Shown here piece after piece: positions 52,673 through 62,528 of a stretch of 64,000 nt of DNA; position 1 is the first letter of the stretch; the number at the start of each line of letters is the position of its first letter. The translations under genes and the position numbers were made by a program. Source of the stretch: an uncultured Desulfosoma sp. (GTDB lineage Bacteria; Desulfobacterota; Syntrophobacteria; Syntrophobacterales; DSM-9756); contig CALGPN010000015.1 of the NCBI GenBank assembly GCA_937960435.1, positions 1 through 64,000 on the forward strand, read 5' to 3'. The notes below the pieces were generated by a model. It was not told the origin of the DNA. It made no database searches and saw only the letters and a program-made list of their open reading frames with translations.

Positions 52673-54331
52673 CTAGAACTCGAACAGCAAAAGCGGCGGG
52701 TCGTAAAAATCCGGGGGGGTGACCCCCAAGAGCTGCATGAGGGTGGCGGCGATGTGGGTGAGTCCAGGACTTTTTACAGAGGGGTCCAGTCGAACCGTAA
52801 GACCCTTCACGGTGCTGTAGACAATAAACCACACGGGGTTGAGGGTGTGGGCCGTCTTGGCTTTGGGTTCGCCGTTGGCGTGGCGCTTGGCCAGCCCCGT
52901 TTTCTTGTCGATTTCATACATTTCGTCGGCGTTGCCGTGATCGGCCGTCACAAGGAGGATGCCGCCGGCTTCACGAACCGCTTTCATGATTCGCCCCAAG
53001 CACAGGTCCACCGTTTCCACGGCGATGTGCGCCGCTTGATAAATCCCTGTATGGCCCACCATATCTCCATTGGCGAAGTTCAAACGGATAAAGTCGAATC
53101 GTTTCCCGGCGATCTCCTCCAGAACCCGGTCGGTGATTTCCGCCGCTTTCATCCACGGTCTTTGCTCAAACGGCACGCGATCCGAGGGAATTTCCACATA
53201 CTCTTCCAAGGTTTCGTCAAATTTTCCCGATCGGTTCCCGTTCCAGAAATAGGTGACGTGACCGAATTTCTGGGTCTCACTGATGGCGAGCTGCCTGAAG
53301 CCCTGAGCACACAAAAACTCGCTGACCGTCTTTTCGATGTGCGGCGGTTCCACGAGGTAGCTCTTCGGGATGTGCAAGTCGCCGTCGTATTCCATCATCC
53401 CCGCGTAGGCCACCTTAGGATAAGGTTTCCGCTCGAATTTCTGAAAATTTTCCTCTTCGAAGGCTCGGCTGATTTCGATGGCCCGGTCGCCACGAAAATT
53501 GAAAAAGATCACGGCGTCGCCATCTCGAATGGGGCCTACGGGTCCCTCGGCATCGGCGATGACAAAGGGCGGCAGGTCCTGGTCAATCACGCCGGGAATT
53601 TCTTTTCGGTAGGTTTCAATGGCTTCTCGCGCAGAGGCGAAGGCCCGGCCTTCGCCCGCCACGTGGGTTTTCCATCCGAGGGCCACCATGTCCCAGTTGG
53701 CTTCATAACGATCCATGGTGATGGCCATGCGGCCGCCGCCGCTGGCAATGCGGTAATCGACCCCGGCCTGCCGGTTCAAGGCCGCCAGGTATTCTTCGAA
53801 CGGAATAACGTAGTCCAAAGCCGATGTCTCTCCCACATCCCGCCCGTCCAAAAGGATGTGGATGCGGCACCGGGGAATTTTTTCCACCAAAGCGGCATGT
53901 TCCAACATCTTTTTCAAATGATCCAGATGACTGTGCACATTGCCATCGGAAAAGAGCCCCATGAAGTGGAGCGTCCCCTGGTTTTCCCGACAGTATTCGA
54001 TGAGACGCCGCCATGTTCTGCCTTGGAAAAGCCGCCCCGTCGCCAAAGCTTCATTGACCAAGCGAGCCCCCTGGGCATAGACCCTGCCGGCTCCCATGGC
54101 ATTGTGGCCCACCTCGGAGTTGCCCATGTCGGCATCGGTCGGAAGCCCCACGGCGGTCCCGTGGGCTTTCAGCAACGTGTATGGGCAGTGCGCCAAAAGC
54201 CAGTCCAAATGCGGGGTACAGGCATCGGCCACGGCGTTTCCCACGGCACTCGTCGAATAGGCGATGCCGTCCATGATCACCAGAACCAAGGGGCGCGGGC
54301 CGTCTTTCGGCAAAAGACGCGTCGACTTCAT
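52673..54331 (-). CDS. gpmI: 2,3-bisphosphoglycerate-independent phosphoglycerate mutase
   Basis: 552 aa. Alkaline-phosphatase-superfamily signature: LVLVIMDGIAY (metal Asp), DADMGNSEVGHNAMGAGR with the nucleophile Ser, FFNFRGDRAIE, RLNFANGDMVGHTG and TADHGNADEM. It interconverts 3- and 2-phosphoglycerate using two Mn ions. The start is ATG 54331 (GAGG nine bases upstream); in-frame ATGs at 54340 and 54367 exist. Confidence 0.95.
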   Translation of the reverse strand: MKSTRLLPKDGPRPLVLVIMDGIAYSTSAVGNAVADACTPHLDWLLAHCPYTLLKAHGTAVGLPTDADMGNSEVGHNAMGAGRVYAQGARLVNEALATGRLFQGRTWRRLIEYCRENQGTLHFMGLFSDGNVHSHLDHLKKMLEHAALVEKIPRCRIHILLDGRDVGETSALDYVIPFEEYLAALNRQAGVDYRIASGGGRMAITMDRYEANWDMVALGWKTHVAGEGRAFASAREAIETYRKEIPGVIDQDLPPFVIADAEGPVGPIRDGDAVIFFNFRGDRAIEISRAFEEENFQKFERKPYPKVAYAGMMEYDGDLHIPKSYLVEPPHIEKTVSEFLCAQGFRQLAISETQKFGHVTYFWNGNRSGKFDETLEEYVEIPSDRVPFEQRPWMKAAEITDRVLEEIAGKRFDFIRLNFANGDMVGHTGIYQAAHIAVETVDLCLGRIMKAVREAGGILLVTADHGNADEMYEIDKKTGLAKRHANGEPKAKTAHTLNPVWFIVYSTVKGLTVRLDPSVKSPGLTHIAATLMQLLGVTPPDFYDPPLLLFEF

Positions 54332-54373
54332 GGGCTCCATCCTCAGATTCGGGAAAAAGCTCGACAACTTATT

Positions 54374-55153
54374 TCAGCGTTCCTTCCACACGGGCTTGCG
54401 CTTTTCCATGAACGCCGCCACGCCTTCCTTGGCGTCTTCCGTGGTGCACAGCCGCGCAAACACTTCGTTCATGTATGCAAAAGCCTTGTGGTATTCCATG
54501 TCCGCCGCCACGTAGAAGCCTCGCTTGGCGATCTGCACGGCGATGGGGCTTTTCTGAGCCAGCACGGCCGCCCAGTCTTGAGCCGCCTTTTCCAGATCGT
54601 CCGTCGGCACCACGCGGTTGACCAGCCCTCTGGCCTGGGCCTCCTTGGCATCCAACAGCTCCCCGTAAAGGAGCATCTCCAGGGCGATTTTTCGGCCCAC
54701 CGACTTGGAAACAGGAATAACCGGTCCCACACAATTGAGCCCCACATTGATGGCGGTCAGGCCGATTCGAGCCGTGTCCGCCGCAATGGCCAAATCGCAG
54801 GCCGCCACAAGTCCCGCCCCGTTGGCCGCCGCCACCCCGTGCACTTGGGCGATCACCGGTTTTTTCATTTCGCCGATGGTGACCAGAGGGGTTTCCATGC
54901 GCTCGATCCATGCGCGCAGTTCCATGGCCGTCTTGCCGCTCATTTCGCTCACATCGATCCCGGCACAGAAGTGCTTTCCGGCCCCCTTGATGACGATGAC
55001 CCGCACATTCGGGTCGGCGTCCAAGGACATGAGAGCCCGGGTCAGTTCGTCCGCCAAGGGCTTCGTGAAAGTGTTGAGCTGGTTCGGGCGGTTCAGGGTT
55101 ACCGTCGCCACATAATTTTCACCGACCTGCACAAGCAACGTTTCATAAGACAT
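54374..55153 (-). CDS. Crotonase-family enzyme (enoyl-CoA hydratase/isomerase-like) with one catalytic Glu missing
   Basis: 259 aa, crotonase fold. The oxyanion-hole strand reads GKHFCAGIDVSEM, and ANGAGLVAACDLAIAA follows. In the motif where rat hydratase has Glu144 (PEILLG) this protein has TAINVG, an Ala at residue 134, while the second Glu (AMEM in rat; ALEM here, residue 159) is kept. It is therefore unlikely to be a standard hydratase and may be an isomerase-like or hydrolase-like relative. GGGAGG lies just ahead of the ATG. It is 7 bp upstream of the gpmI frame. Confidence 0.8.
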   Translation of the reverse strand: MSYETLLVQVGENYVATVTLNRPNQLNTFTKPLADELTRALMSLDADPNVRVIVIKGAGKHFCAGIDVSEMSGKTAMELRAWIERMETPLVTIGEMKKPVIAQVHGVAAANGAGLVAACDLAIAADTARIGLTAINVGLNCVGPVIPVSKSVGRKIALEMLLYGELLDAKEAQARGLVNRVVPTDDLEKAAQDWAAVLAQKSPIAVQIAKRGFYVAADMEYHKAFAYMNEVFARLCTTEDAKEGVAAFMEKRKPVWKER

Positions 55154-55223
55154 GGCGATCTCCTCCCTTGAGGTTTTTATCTTTCCCTTGCCCGTCGCCT
55201 ATCCTTCCGCACGCTGCTATCGG

Positions 55224-55243
55224 AGGGCGGCATTGTCCGCCCT
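55224..55243. repeat. GC-rich inverted repeat downstream of the htrA gene
   Basis: AGGGCGG-cattgt-CCGCCCT, 7-bp stem, between the crotonase and HtrA genes. There is no T-tract on either side, so a terminator is doubtful. Confidence 0.4.
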
Positions 55244-55297
55244 GCTAACCGAAGCAGGGGTGCCGGCCGGCTCGGTCCCATCCAGCGGCACTCCGGG

Positions 55298-56386
55298 CTA
55301 ACGCATGCGGTAACCCTGGGGCCTCTCCCCCAAAACCACGCTCACCCGATCCCGGCTTCCTTCCCAGTGCACCACGTCCAACGTCACCCTGTCCCCGGGC
55401 CGGTATCGTCTAAGAATCCTCATGAAATCTTCCGTACTTTCCACCGGCTTGCCGTCGATTCCCACAATAATGTCTCCGCCCACGATGATGATGTAATTGC
55501 CGACCTGGGCCCGCGTCTTGCCGCCTCGCAGCCCTGCCTTGTCCGCCGGGCCTCCAGGGACCAATTCCACAATCATCGCCCCCTTGGACACTTTGAGTTG
55601 GAGGGCTTCCGCGAAATCGGGGAAAAGGGTCATGAGGGTCGCCCCGATCCATGGGTAGCCGTAGGATCCCTTATCGATGAGTTCCTTGACGACTTCTTTG
55701 ACCGTATCGATGGGAATGGCGAACCCGATTCCCACGCTGGCTCCGGTGGGACTGAAAATGGCGGTATTCACCCCGATCATGTAGCCTGAGGAATCGATAA
55801 GCGGCCCGCCGGAATTCCCGGGATTGATGGATGCGTCCGTCTGGATCACATCTTCCACCAAAGCGCCTCCCGGAGCCCGCAAGGTCCTTCCCACGGAGCT
55901 GACAACTCCCGTGGTCAGGGTCTGTCCCAGGCCGAAGGGGTTTCCGATGGCCAAGACCTTCTGGCCGACTTTCAAGTCCTTGGAACTGCCCATGGGGATG
56001 ACCGTCAAGTCTTTCTTGGGGGCGTCAATTTTGAGGACCGCGATGTCGCTATTGGGATCGGAGCCGATGAATTTGGCCGGGTATTTCTTCCCGCTGAAAA
56101 GGGTCACTTCCAGTTTCCGAGCGTCTTCAATTACATGATGGTTCGTCAGGATATAGCCCCGGTCGTCGATCACCGAACCTGACCCGGCCCCTTGACGGGG
56201 CACGATGTTCAAGAAAAAGTCCCGCTCCAGCACCGTGCTCGTGATGTTCACCACACCGCGAGACAGCCTCTCGTAAAGTTCGATGTTATTCTTTTCATCG
56301 TCCGTAAGGCTCCAGACAGTTGAGGGAACCGCCGACATCGCAAGAAAGACCCACAAGATCCAAGCCCAGAGAATTTTTCCTCGCAT
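55298..56386 (-). CDS. HtrA/DegP-type trypsin-like periplasmic protease
   Basis: 362 aa with an N-terminal signal peptide or anchor (KILWAWILWVFLAMSAVPST). The catalytic triad is His in LTNHHVIEDA, Asp in SDIAVLK and Ser in INPGNSGGPLID, followed by one PDZ domain (residues 270-350, VPGGPADKAGLRGG). It fits a DegS/HhoB-like protein. It has a quality-control role in the periplasm. GGAGG lies ahead of the ATG. Confidence 0.9.
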   Translation of the reverse strand: MRGKILWAWILWVFLAMSAVPSTVWSLTDDEKNNIELYERLSRGVVNITSTVLERDFFLNIVPRQGAGSGSVIDDRGYILTNHHVIEDARKLEVTLFSGKKYPAKFIGSDPNSDIAVLKIDAPKKDLTVIPMGSSKDLKVGQKVLAIGNPFGLGQTLTTGVVSSVGRTLRAPGGALVEDVIQTDASINPGNSGGPLIDSSGYMIGVNTAIFSPTGASVGIGFAIPIDTVKEVVKELIDKGSYGYPWIGATLMTLFPDFAEALQLKVSKGAMIVELVPGGPADKAGLRGGKTRAQVGNYIIIVGGDIIVGIDGKPVESTEDFMRILRRYRPGDRVTLDVVHWEGSRDRVSVVLGERPQGYRMR

Positions 56387-56548
56387 ACGCCGCCACCTCC
56401 GAAGTCATCGGTTGCCCAGAGCCACGTTGCTGTCTCCCGCATCCAGAACTATGGCCCAAACCCGATGCGGTGCAAAGCACAAACTCTTTGATCCATCGGA
56501 CCTAGAACGTTATTCTTCGGACCTTACAGACTTTCTGGAGGTCACTCC

Positions 56549-57280
56549 ATGCCGTTAATTCGCACGCAAAGTCCCAAAACCGCCTCGACTTCTCAAACGG
56601 CGAAGGGTCTATCCCTCGGCTCGTTCGCAGCACAACTTTGCGCTCTCGTCCGCACCGGCGCCCGCCGTCTTCGACACGCTCCCCCGTGGACTCATCTGGC
56701 GACGCTCTTCACCTTACACATCGTTGGCGCTTTGCTCATCAAAGGATTTTTGAACAGCCGTCATCCCGGACGTCTTGCGGCCCTTTCGGGGCTTGTGGCG
56801 GGCCTCGCCGTCTGTCTCTGGGCGCGGAAGCGCTTCACCGGGAAATTGCCTTCCCCGTGGGTTCGCCTGCTCCCTGCCTTGTGCTACGCTTTTTTCATCG
56901 CCTCCATGTCCCATCAGCCGCTCGGCGGCGTTCGACTGCCGGTTTCCGGGGATGCGTTCCATCCGGTGGTCTACGCCTGTTTGGCTGTCTTTTTGGGCTG
57001 GTTTCGTCTCCCGGTTTTGCAGGAACGGCGACTCGTCCCTTTCGCTCTGTGGGTCGCGGTGCCCGGAGCCCTTTTCGCCTTCACCGATGAATGGCATCAG
57101 AGTTGGATTCCCGGGCGGTGCCGCAGCGCGTCCGATGTTTTGTTGGACCTCATAGGGTTGTGCCTGGGCACAGGGGGCGTCGTCTTCCTCCACCGGTGGG
57201 CTCCGCAATGGAAAACCACCGAGGCGAAAACGGCCACTCAGGAACCCAGCACGGCCAAAGTCACAGCCAGCAGGCCATGA
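56549..57280 (+). CDS. VanZ-family membrane protein
   Basis: 243 aa. Several TM segments; the VanZ signature is TDEWHQSWIPGRCRSASD followed by VLLDLIGLCLGTGG. The N-terminal 45 residues are Ser/Thr-rich and may not all be translated. GGAGG lies before the ATG. Function unknown in this family beyond teicoplanin resistance in enterococci. Its 3' end overlaps pgpA by 43 bases, convergently. Confidence 0.75.
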   Translation: MPLIRTQSPKTASTSQTAKGLSLGSFAAQLCALVRTGARRLRHAPPWTHLATLFTLHIVGALLIKGFLNSRHPGRLAALSGLVAGLAVCLWARKRFTGKLPSPWVRLLPALCYAFFIASMSHQPLGGVRLPVSGDAFHPVVYACLAVFLGWFRLPVLQERRLVPFALWVAVPGALFAFTDEWHQSWIPGRCRSASDVLLDLIGLCLGTGGVVFLHRWAPQWKTTEAKTATQEPSTAKVTASRP

Positions 57281-57720
57281 GCGTAAAGTCCTGCGGCCAC
57301 ATCATCGGCCACAATCCCCAGTCCCCCTTTCAGTTGCCTGTCCATGACGCAGACGGGCCACGGTTTGAGAATATCCATGGCCCGAAAATACAAAACGGCC
57401 AGGAAGAGCGACAGGGGCGTGACAACGATGCCGACGGTCGTAAACAAAAAGCCGACGAGTTCGTCGATCACCACCTCTTGGGGATCGTCCCGACCCAGAC
57501 GCCGTTCGGCTTCCCCGCACACCCAACAGGCCCCAAGGAAAAGAACACCGAGGATCAGGCAGGCCCATCCGTAGGGGCAGAGGGACAGAACAGAAGCCAG
57601 GGGAACCCCCACCCCCACGGTGGCCGCCGTGCCCGGCGCTATGGGGATCTTGCCGAAAAAGCCCAGTCGCGCGATCCCGACAACGACCGAGCCCCGGAGT
57701 TGCTGGGGATCAACTGTCAT
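57238..57720 (-). CDS. pgpA: Phosphatidylglycerophosphatase A
   Basis: 160 aa. KIPIAPGTAATVGVG, DPQEVVIDELVGF, YFRAMDILKPWPV and GIVADDVAAGLYA fit PgpA, which removes phosphate from phosphatidylglycerophosphate in membrane lipid synthesis. Start ATG 57720 with AAGGAG 5 bases upstream; the ORF to 57780 is not supported. Confidence 0.93.
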   Translation of the reverse strand: MTVDPQQLRGSVVVGIARLGFFGKIPIAPGTAATVGVGVPLASVLSLCPYGWACLILGVLFLGACWVCGEAERRLGRDDPQEVVIDELVGFLFTTVGIVVTPLSLFLAVLYFRAMDILKPWPVCVMDRQLKGGLGIVADDVAAGLYAHGLLAVTLAVLGS

Positions 57721-57824
57721 TCGGGCTCCTTGAACGGCGCCGTTTACACCCGGGGCTCCTGTGAGGATAACAACCGGCAAAGACCATGACGTTTCCGCAT
57801 TGGCCCCTTGGGCCGAGGTTTCCT

Positions 57825-60800
57825 ATGAACGAGAGAAAACGCCCTGAGGATCTGGACCCCCATTGCGCTTTCCGGATCATCGTGCCGGAAGAGTATGCCT
57901 CTTTCGGCATCAACCCTCAAGACATTCCCATGGGGACTTTCGCCGCCCACGATCATCCGTCCTTTCTCCTCAGTCGGTACGGCGGCAATGCCTACGGGTT
58001 CGGCCTGCTGGAACAAAACAAGCTGAACTCGGACGATTACGATTTCCTCGAACGCATCGATCTCAGCGACCGGCACGCCATCATTCGTCATGTCGATCGA
58101 CTGAACGACATCTACAAGAAGCTCGGGCTCCTCATGCGCTTCTCGAGCCAGGGAAAACCTTATTACCTCATCCCTATCAATCTTGTGGCCCAATCCCTCC
58201 AGGACGTAAAAGCCAAAGCGGAAGCCATCGAAAAGGTCGTCATGGAGCACGCCCGTTCGACGGGCTCGGAACGCCTGGACATCATTCTTTTCACCACGGC
58301 CAAAGATCTCATCGCCCACGATTTGACCGCTCGGTTGTCCAGCCACCGGCTTCATATTCTCGACGACATCCGCAAGCTCAAAGCGTGGCGCACGTTTTTC
58401 GATGTGGCCGTCTTTCCCCGGGATCCCTACGACTACGTTCTGGCACACCCTCTGCCGAAACCCGTGCGGCCCATGTCTCGAAAGAGGCGTCTTTTGCGAT
58501 ACGCGGGATATGTAGCGGGAAAGATTTATGACCTCCTGGAATCGACGGGAAAGGTCGTCGTCCTTGCGGACTGCCTCGGTTGTGCGGAAAAGGCTTCGGC
58601 CTATGAAATTGAATTTCTCACCACGGAGGAGATCAAGAAATTTCTCCTGTTCAGCCACATTTTTAAGACGCACAAGCCATACCGTTCCCAAAGCCTTCCT
58701 TTCCTTATCCATCCCATGGATCTGCATTTTTATCTACAGCACGATCCCGTTACGGACAATATGCTTCGAGAAACTTTCGGTATGACTCACATCCATGATG
58801 TGACCTTGGAACAGATCGACCGCCTTCCGCACCTCAACCGACCGATGCCGCTTCAATACCGCAAAGAGGCGCCACTCCCATGGGAAAAAGCCTTTACGCC
58901 CTATTTCGATCTTCACATGGTGCACACTACGAGCACATGGGATTACGCAAAACGTTGGGGACAGCGCCTGCGTCTGGACCGACCATGGCCCGGCAATGTC
59001 GGCGTCTTTGCCGGGATCCCGCGTTCGGCGCCGGTCTCCAGAGAGGATGTGGAAGATTCCGCCAAAAAGAGCGGCATGATGGGATGCCAACCGGCTTTGA
59101 CGGCATCGTACCGCAACTCCTTCCGGTATGTGTGCGACGTGCTTCGCGCCCTGGCACAAATTCGGGACGGCTTCTTCGTTCACATCGGCGAGGTTGAGCG
59201 GGACCGCCTCATCAATCCCTTCCGCCGCAAAGAACTCAGCGACCATCTGTTCTTGCCCATCCGGCAGTTGCTGCGCCAGGTGGAGAAATTGCAGGCCATT
59301 GAAGAGTCCCTGAACCCCGACCACTTGGAAGGGACTTCCACGCCCGTTTTGGAAAATCTCGAAAAACTCTCTCTCCATGGCTTCACGCCCGCCCAGCTGA
59401 GGGAACTCGTGCTCATCGTCACCGGCCACAGCGCCATGAGCCGGATCGTCTTGGGCAAAATGCCCGCCCGAAACCTCAAGCCCCTCACCGATACCACCTC
59501 TGGCGCCGAAGCCCACGCCGTCGTAGATCGGCTCCGCATCTGCCGGCTCATGAGCGTCGCCGAAATCACGGCCTCTTTCGGACATCCCTTGACCCCGGCC
59601 CAAGCCGAGGAAGTCTTCCGCATCTATCACGACGCCGTGCGCGTCGCCACGAACCCCTACTTAACTTGGGACTCTTTGGAAGACCTTCGCATCAGCGAAA
59701 TGGGCGGCGTGCAGTACAAAGCCCTAAGAGAAATGCTTAAGTTTTTTAATCTCTTCGATTTCCTCAACACCTGGCACGAATTTCTCGGCAAGGGTCCTTT
59801 CGAAAGAGAAGTCCTCTGCGATTATGACCCTGAAAAGGTCGCCGCGATCGAGAACGTCCTTCAGCTTGCCGACATTGTCGAACGTTTTCGGTCGCGAAAT
59901 CCGGATGGATCGATCCCGAGGCAAACCTTTTTTTTCCGACAGTTCTTGCAAACGGAATTCCACGGCACCGGTCACCTTTTTCCCTCCCTCGGGCCGGAAC
60001 TGGGCTTCAAACTTCTGTGGGCGACAGTTCAAATCAGCCCGCACCGGATCGTCAACTTTAACCCCCTGTTGGCTTCCATCCCGCCGGAGAAAAAACCGGC
60101 TCGATTGGAGAAGATCAAGGAGGCCCTCCGGCGCCTGCCCATAGAAGCGATGAATGAGGAACATTTGGAAGACATTCGCAAAAAGGTCGTCTCAGGGCAC
60201 GCGATCTTTCTTTCCAATACAGGTCTTCGGCTCCACCACAATCCCACCACCAAAGCCATCGACGTCTCCTTTGTGGACGTCGAAGAAAACCTTGAGCTTA
60301 TCGACGAGCTTTTGGGGCGATTCGAGACATTAAAGCTCCATGATTTGAGCCTTAAAGATATCTCCGACCTGGAGCGTCTCTTTTCAGAACTATCGAGTTA
60401 CAAGCTGTACTTGTTCCAGGAAGGGCACAGTGAGCCCGATATCCATCAGGAGGGGCCTCCAAGCCCTTCTTTCATGGGTTTGCGGCTCAATGAGATCGAA
60501 GACAGAATCCGCAAGGTGTTTCTGTCCCAGATCCTCGTCCCGGAAGAAATTTACGATACGGTCAGCCTTCTGGTCGCACACTGCCCGAACCTCCTGAGTT
60601 TCGTCATGCCCGATCTCCATCGTCTAGGGCAATTGATGGAAAACCGCCCGACGCGGAAGCGGCAATCCGTCGGCGCTTACGTGATGCGGTGCCTCGGCAA
60701 GTTTCAAGCCCTCATCCTCAAAGACAGGGAAAGCTTCCAAGATCTCAGCACTTTCTACCAAATGGCCAAGCAGGAGTTCGGTCCCTTGGCGGCAGAAGAT

Positions 60801-62528
60801 ATCGGCGCCAAACACCATCAGTTGGAAATTTTGGAACACATGTTGGAACGCATCCAAGAGGAAAACCCCTTTTTGCACCAAGCCTTGACCCTGGCTTTGC
60901 TTTTCCAGGATCTGGGCAAATTGGAAACCTACACCAAGGAGCACAAAATCCTCGGACGCATCTGGACCCACGCGGAACGAAGCGTCCACATTCTGCGTCA
61001 GCGAGGGATTTTGGACCACTATGGGCTGAAGGAAGAAGCCGGGGCCCTCACCCTCGAACTCATCCGCCATCACGGCCTTATCGGCCATGTCATCCAAGGT
61101 TCGGAACCCTCATCGGCCATCTCTCAGCTGACCCAGGCCAACGACAAGGATCTTTTGGACGCCTTCGTCTTGCACGCCGTTCTCGCTGCGGCATCCGTCG
61201 AAGAGGGTCTCATGACGGAAGACCTTCTGGACCTTTTTTTAGAATATCGCCACGCGGCTCTTCATGTCATCAAAACCGGCATTTCGTGGGAGGAACACCA
61301 CAAGGACAAACTCCGCGACAAGGGACGCGCTGTTCTTTACGGATCGAAACCGTTTCCCGAATTCCTGTCCTTTCAGGCCGCGTGGGAACATATCCCAAAC
61401 GTTTATGAGAGGGAACCGGACGGAGACGAGCTTTTGTGGTGCGGCCGCCAGATCGAGGCTTTCGAAAGGCTGCTGCGCCTCATGGGCGTTCCCTGGGTGG
61501 ACTTTCATGATCTCCAGATGCACTTCATGAACGTGCCGGTGGCCTTCATCCACCACCAAAAACAACTCCGGAGCCTCGGACTGGAACATTTCAAAAAATC
61601 TTTTGACGAATCTCTGGAAATCTTTGAAGCGCTGCAAAAACTGGCGCCTTCCTTCAGAACCTATCTCCTTTACAGCCTCGATCCCTATGGAGGCGGTTTT
61701 CGCATCTACGACTTCCAGAATCTTCCCCCATTCCTCTCGGTGGAAGCCTCTCTGAAAATGTTGCTCATCGGTCTGATGGCCTATCACCGGCATATCCCTG
61801 TGAACGCCTCAGGAGGCCTTGTGAGTTTTCGCCCGCTCAGCCGGATCGTGCGGCACCGCCATGAATTGCTCCATCAGCATTTGGATGCGCTGTGCTTGGA
61901 AAGTCTCTCCGATTGGTCGTTGGGGACAAAGTCTTTGGAGGGTTTAGACGCGCTTCTTTTGATCGAAACCAGCCCGTTCGGCCCCGGCGTCCGTTTGAGC
62001 CTCCGGGGCAGCCTTCAAATAGAGGTTCTCATGCGCGCCATTTCGGAGGCGGACACCCACGAGGAACTGCGCCACCTTTACAGAGAACAGATCAAAAAGA
62101 TGCAGAGCTTTCCTTTCACGACCCCCGAACAAATGGAGGCCATCAAAAGTACCTACCACAAGCGCATGGATGAGATCAGCCGATCTGTGCTGCTTCACAT
62201 TCAAAACGAGTTGGCGCAACTCGGTTCTTTCGGCGACCTGGATGAATTCCGCTCACGGCTGAGCCGATTCCTTCACAAAGCGGCTCTCTCGGAAGAGGAT
62301 CACTTCTTGATTCAAGAGATGTTGGACCACCACCGAAGCCGCCTTCGAGATGAATTCCTCACCAGAGTGTCTGAAAAAGTCTATGCGATCACGGACCCTG
62401 AAGCTTTGATTGCTTATTGGAACATGGTCAAGCAGGACCTGTTTCGGTTCCGTCAGTACATCGGCAAAGAGTACGAAGCCATGATCGCCTCTTATATCGA
62501 CACAAAGCTGCAGCAGATCGTATCTTAG
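57825..62528 (+). CDS. Giant uncharacterised protein (1567 aa) with a degenerate HD-type region
   Basis: I recognise no complete named domain in this 1567-residue protein; it has no signal peptide or TM segment. Around residue 1020-1110 the sequence ALTLALLFQDLGKLETY ... THAERSVHIL ... LIRHHGLIGH has the layout of an HD phosphohydrolase, but the first ligand His (HD) is replaced by Gln (QDLGK). The rest is long helical stretches with repeated Leu/Glu-rich segments. It shares a 4-base overlap at its 3' end with a convergent histidine kinase. The start at ATG 57825 has GAGG six bases upstream. It is divergent from pgpA across about 100 bp. Possibly a GlnD-like or regulatory HD protein that lost catalysis. 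Confidence 0.7.
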   Translation: MNERKRPEDLDPHCAFRIIVPEEYASFGINPQDIPMGTFAAHDHPSFLLSRYGGNAYGFGLLEQNKLNSDDYDFLERIDLSDRHAIIRHVDRLNDIYKKLGLLMRFSSQGKPYYLIPINLVAQSLQDVKAKAEAIEKVVMEHARSTGSERLDIILFTTAKDLIAHDLTARLSSHRLHILDDIRKLKAWRTFFDVAVFPRDPYDYVLAHPLPKPVRPMSRKRRLLRYAGYVAGKIYDLLESTGKVVVLADCLGCAEKASAYEIEFLTTEEIKKFLLFSHIFKTHKPYRSQSLPFLIHPMDLHFYLQHDPVTDNMLRETFGMTHIHDVTLEQIDRLPHLNRPMPLQYRKEAPLPWEKAFTPYFDLHMVHTTSTWDYAKRWGQRLRLDRPWPGNVGVFAGIPRSAPVSREDVEDSAKKSGMMGCQPALTASYRNSFRYVCDVLRALAQIRDGFFVHIGEVERDRLINPFRRKELSDHLFLPIRQLLRQVEKLQAIEESLNPDHLEGTSTPVLENLEKLSLHGFTPAQLRELVLIVTGHSAMSRIVLGKMPARNLKPLTDTTSGAEAHAVVDRLRICRLMSVAEITASFGHPLTPAQAEEVFRIYHDAVRVATNPYLTWDSLEDLRISEMGGVQYKALREMLKFFNLFDFLNTWHEFLGKGPFEREVLCDYDPEKVAAIENVLQLADIVERFRSRNPDGSIPRQTFFFRQFLQTEFHGTGHLFPSLGPELGFKLLWATVQISPHRIVNFNPLLASIPPEKKPARLEKIKEALRRLPIEAMNEEHLEDIRKKVVSGHAIFLSNTGLRLHHNPTTKAIDVSFVDVEENLELIDELLGRFETLKLHDLSLKDISDLERLFSELSSYKLYLFQEGHSEPDIHQEGPPSPSFMGLRLNEIEDRIRKVFLSQILVPEEIYDTVSLLVAHCPNLLSFVMPDLHRLGQLMENRPTRKRQSVGAYVMRCLGKFQALILKDRESFQDLSTFYQMAKQEFGPLAAEDIGAKHHQLEILEHMLERIQEENPFLHQALTLALLFQDLGKLETYTKEHKILGRIWTHAERSVHILRQRGILDHYGLKEEAGALTLELIRHHGLIGHVIQGSEPSSAISQLTQANDKDLLDAFVLHAVLAAASVEEGLMTEDLLDLFLEYRHAALHVIKTGISWEEHHKDKLRDKGRAVLYGSKPFPEFLSFQAAWEHIPNVYEREPDGDELLWCGRQIEAFERLLRLMGVPWVDFHDLQMHFMNVPVAFIHHQKQLRSLGLEHFKKSFDESLEIFEALQKLAPSFRTYLLYSLDPYGGGFRIYDFQNLPPFLSVEASLKMLLIGLMAYHRHIPVNASGGLVSFRPLSRIVRHRHELLHQHLDALCLESLSDWSLGTKSLEGLDALLLIETSPFGPGVRLSLRGSLQIEVLMRAISEADTHEELRHLYREQIKKMQSFPFTTPEQMEAIKSTYHKRMDEISRSVLLHIQNELAQLGSFGDLDEFRSRLSRFLHKAALSEEDHFLIQEMLDHHRSRLRDEFLTRVSEKVYAITDPEALIAYWNMVKQDLFRFRQYIGKEYEAMIASYIDTKLQQIVS

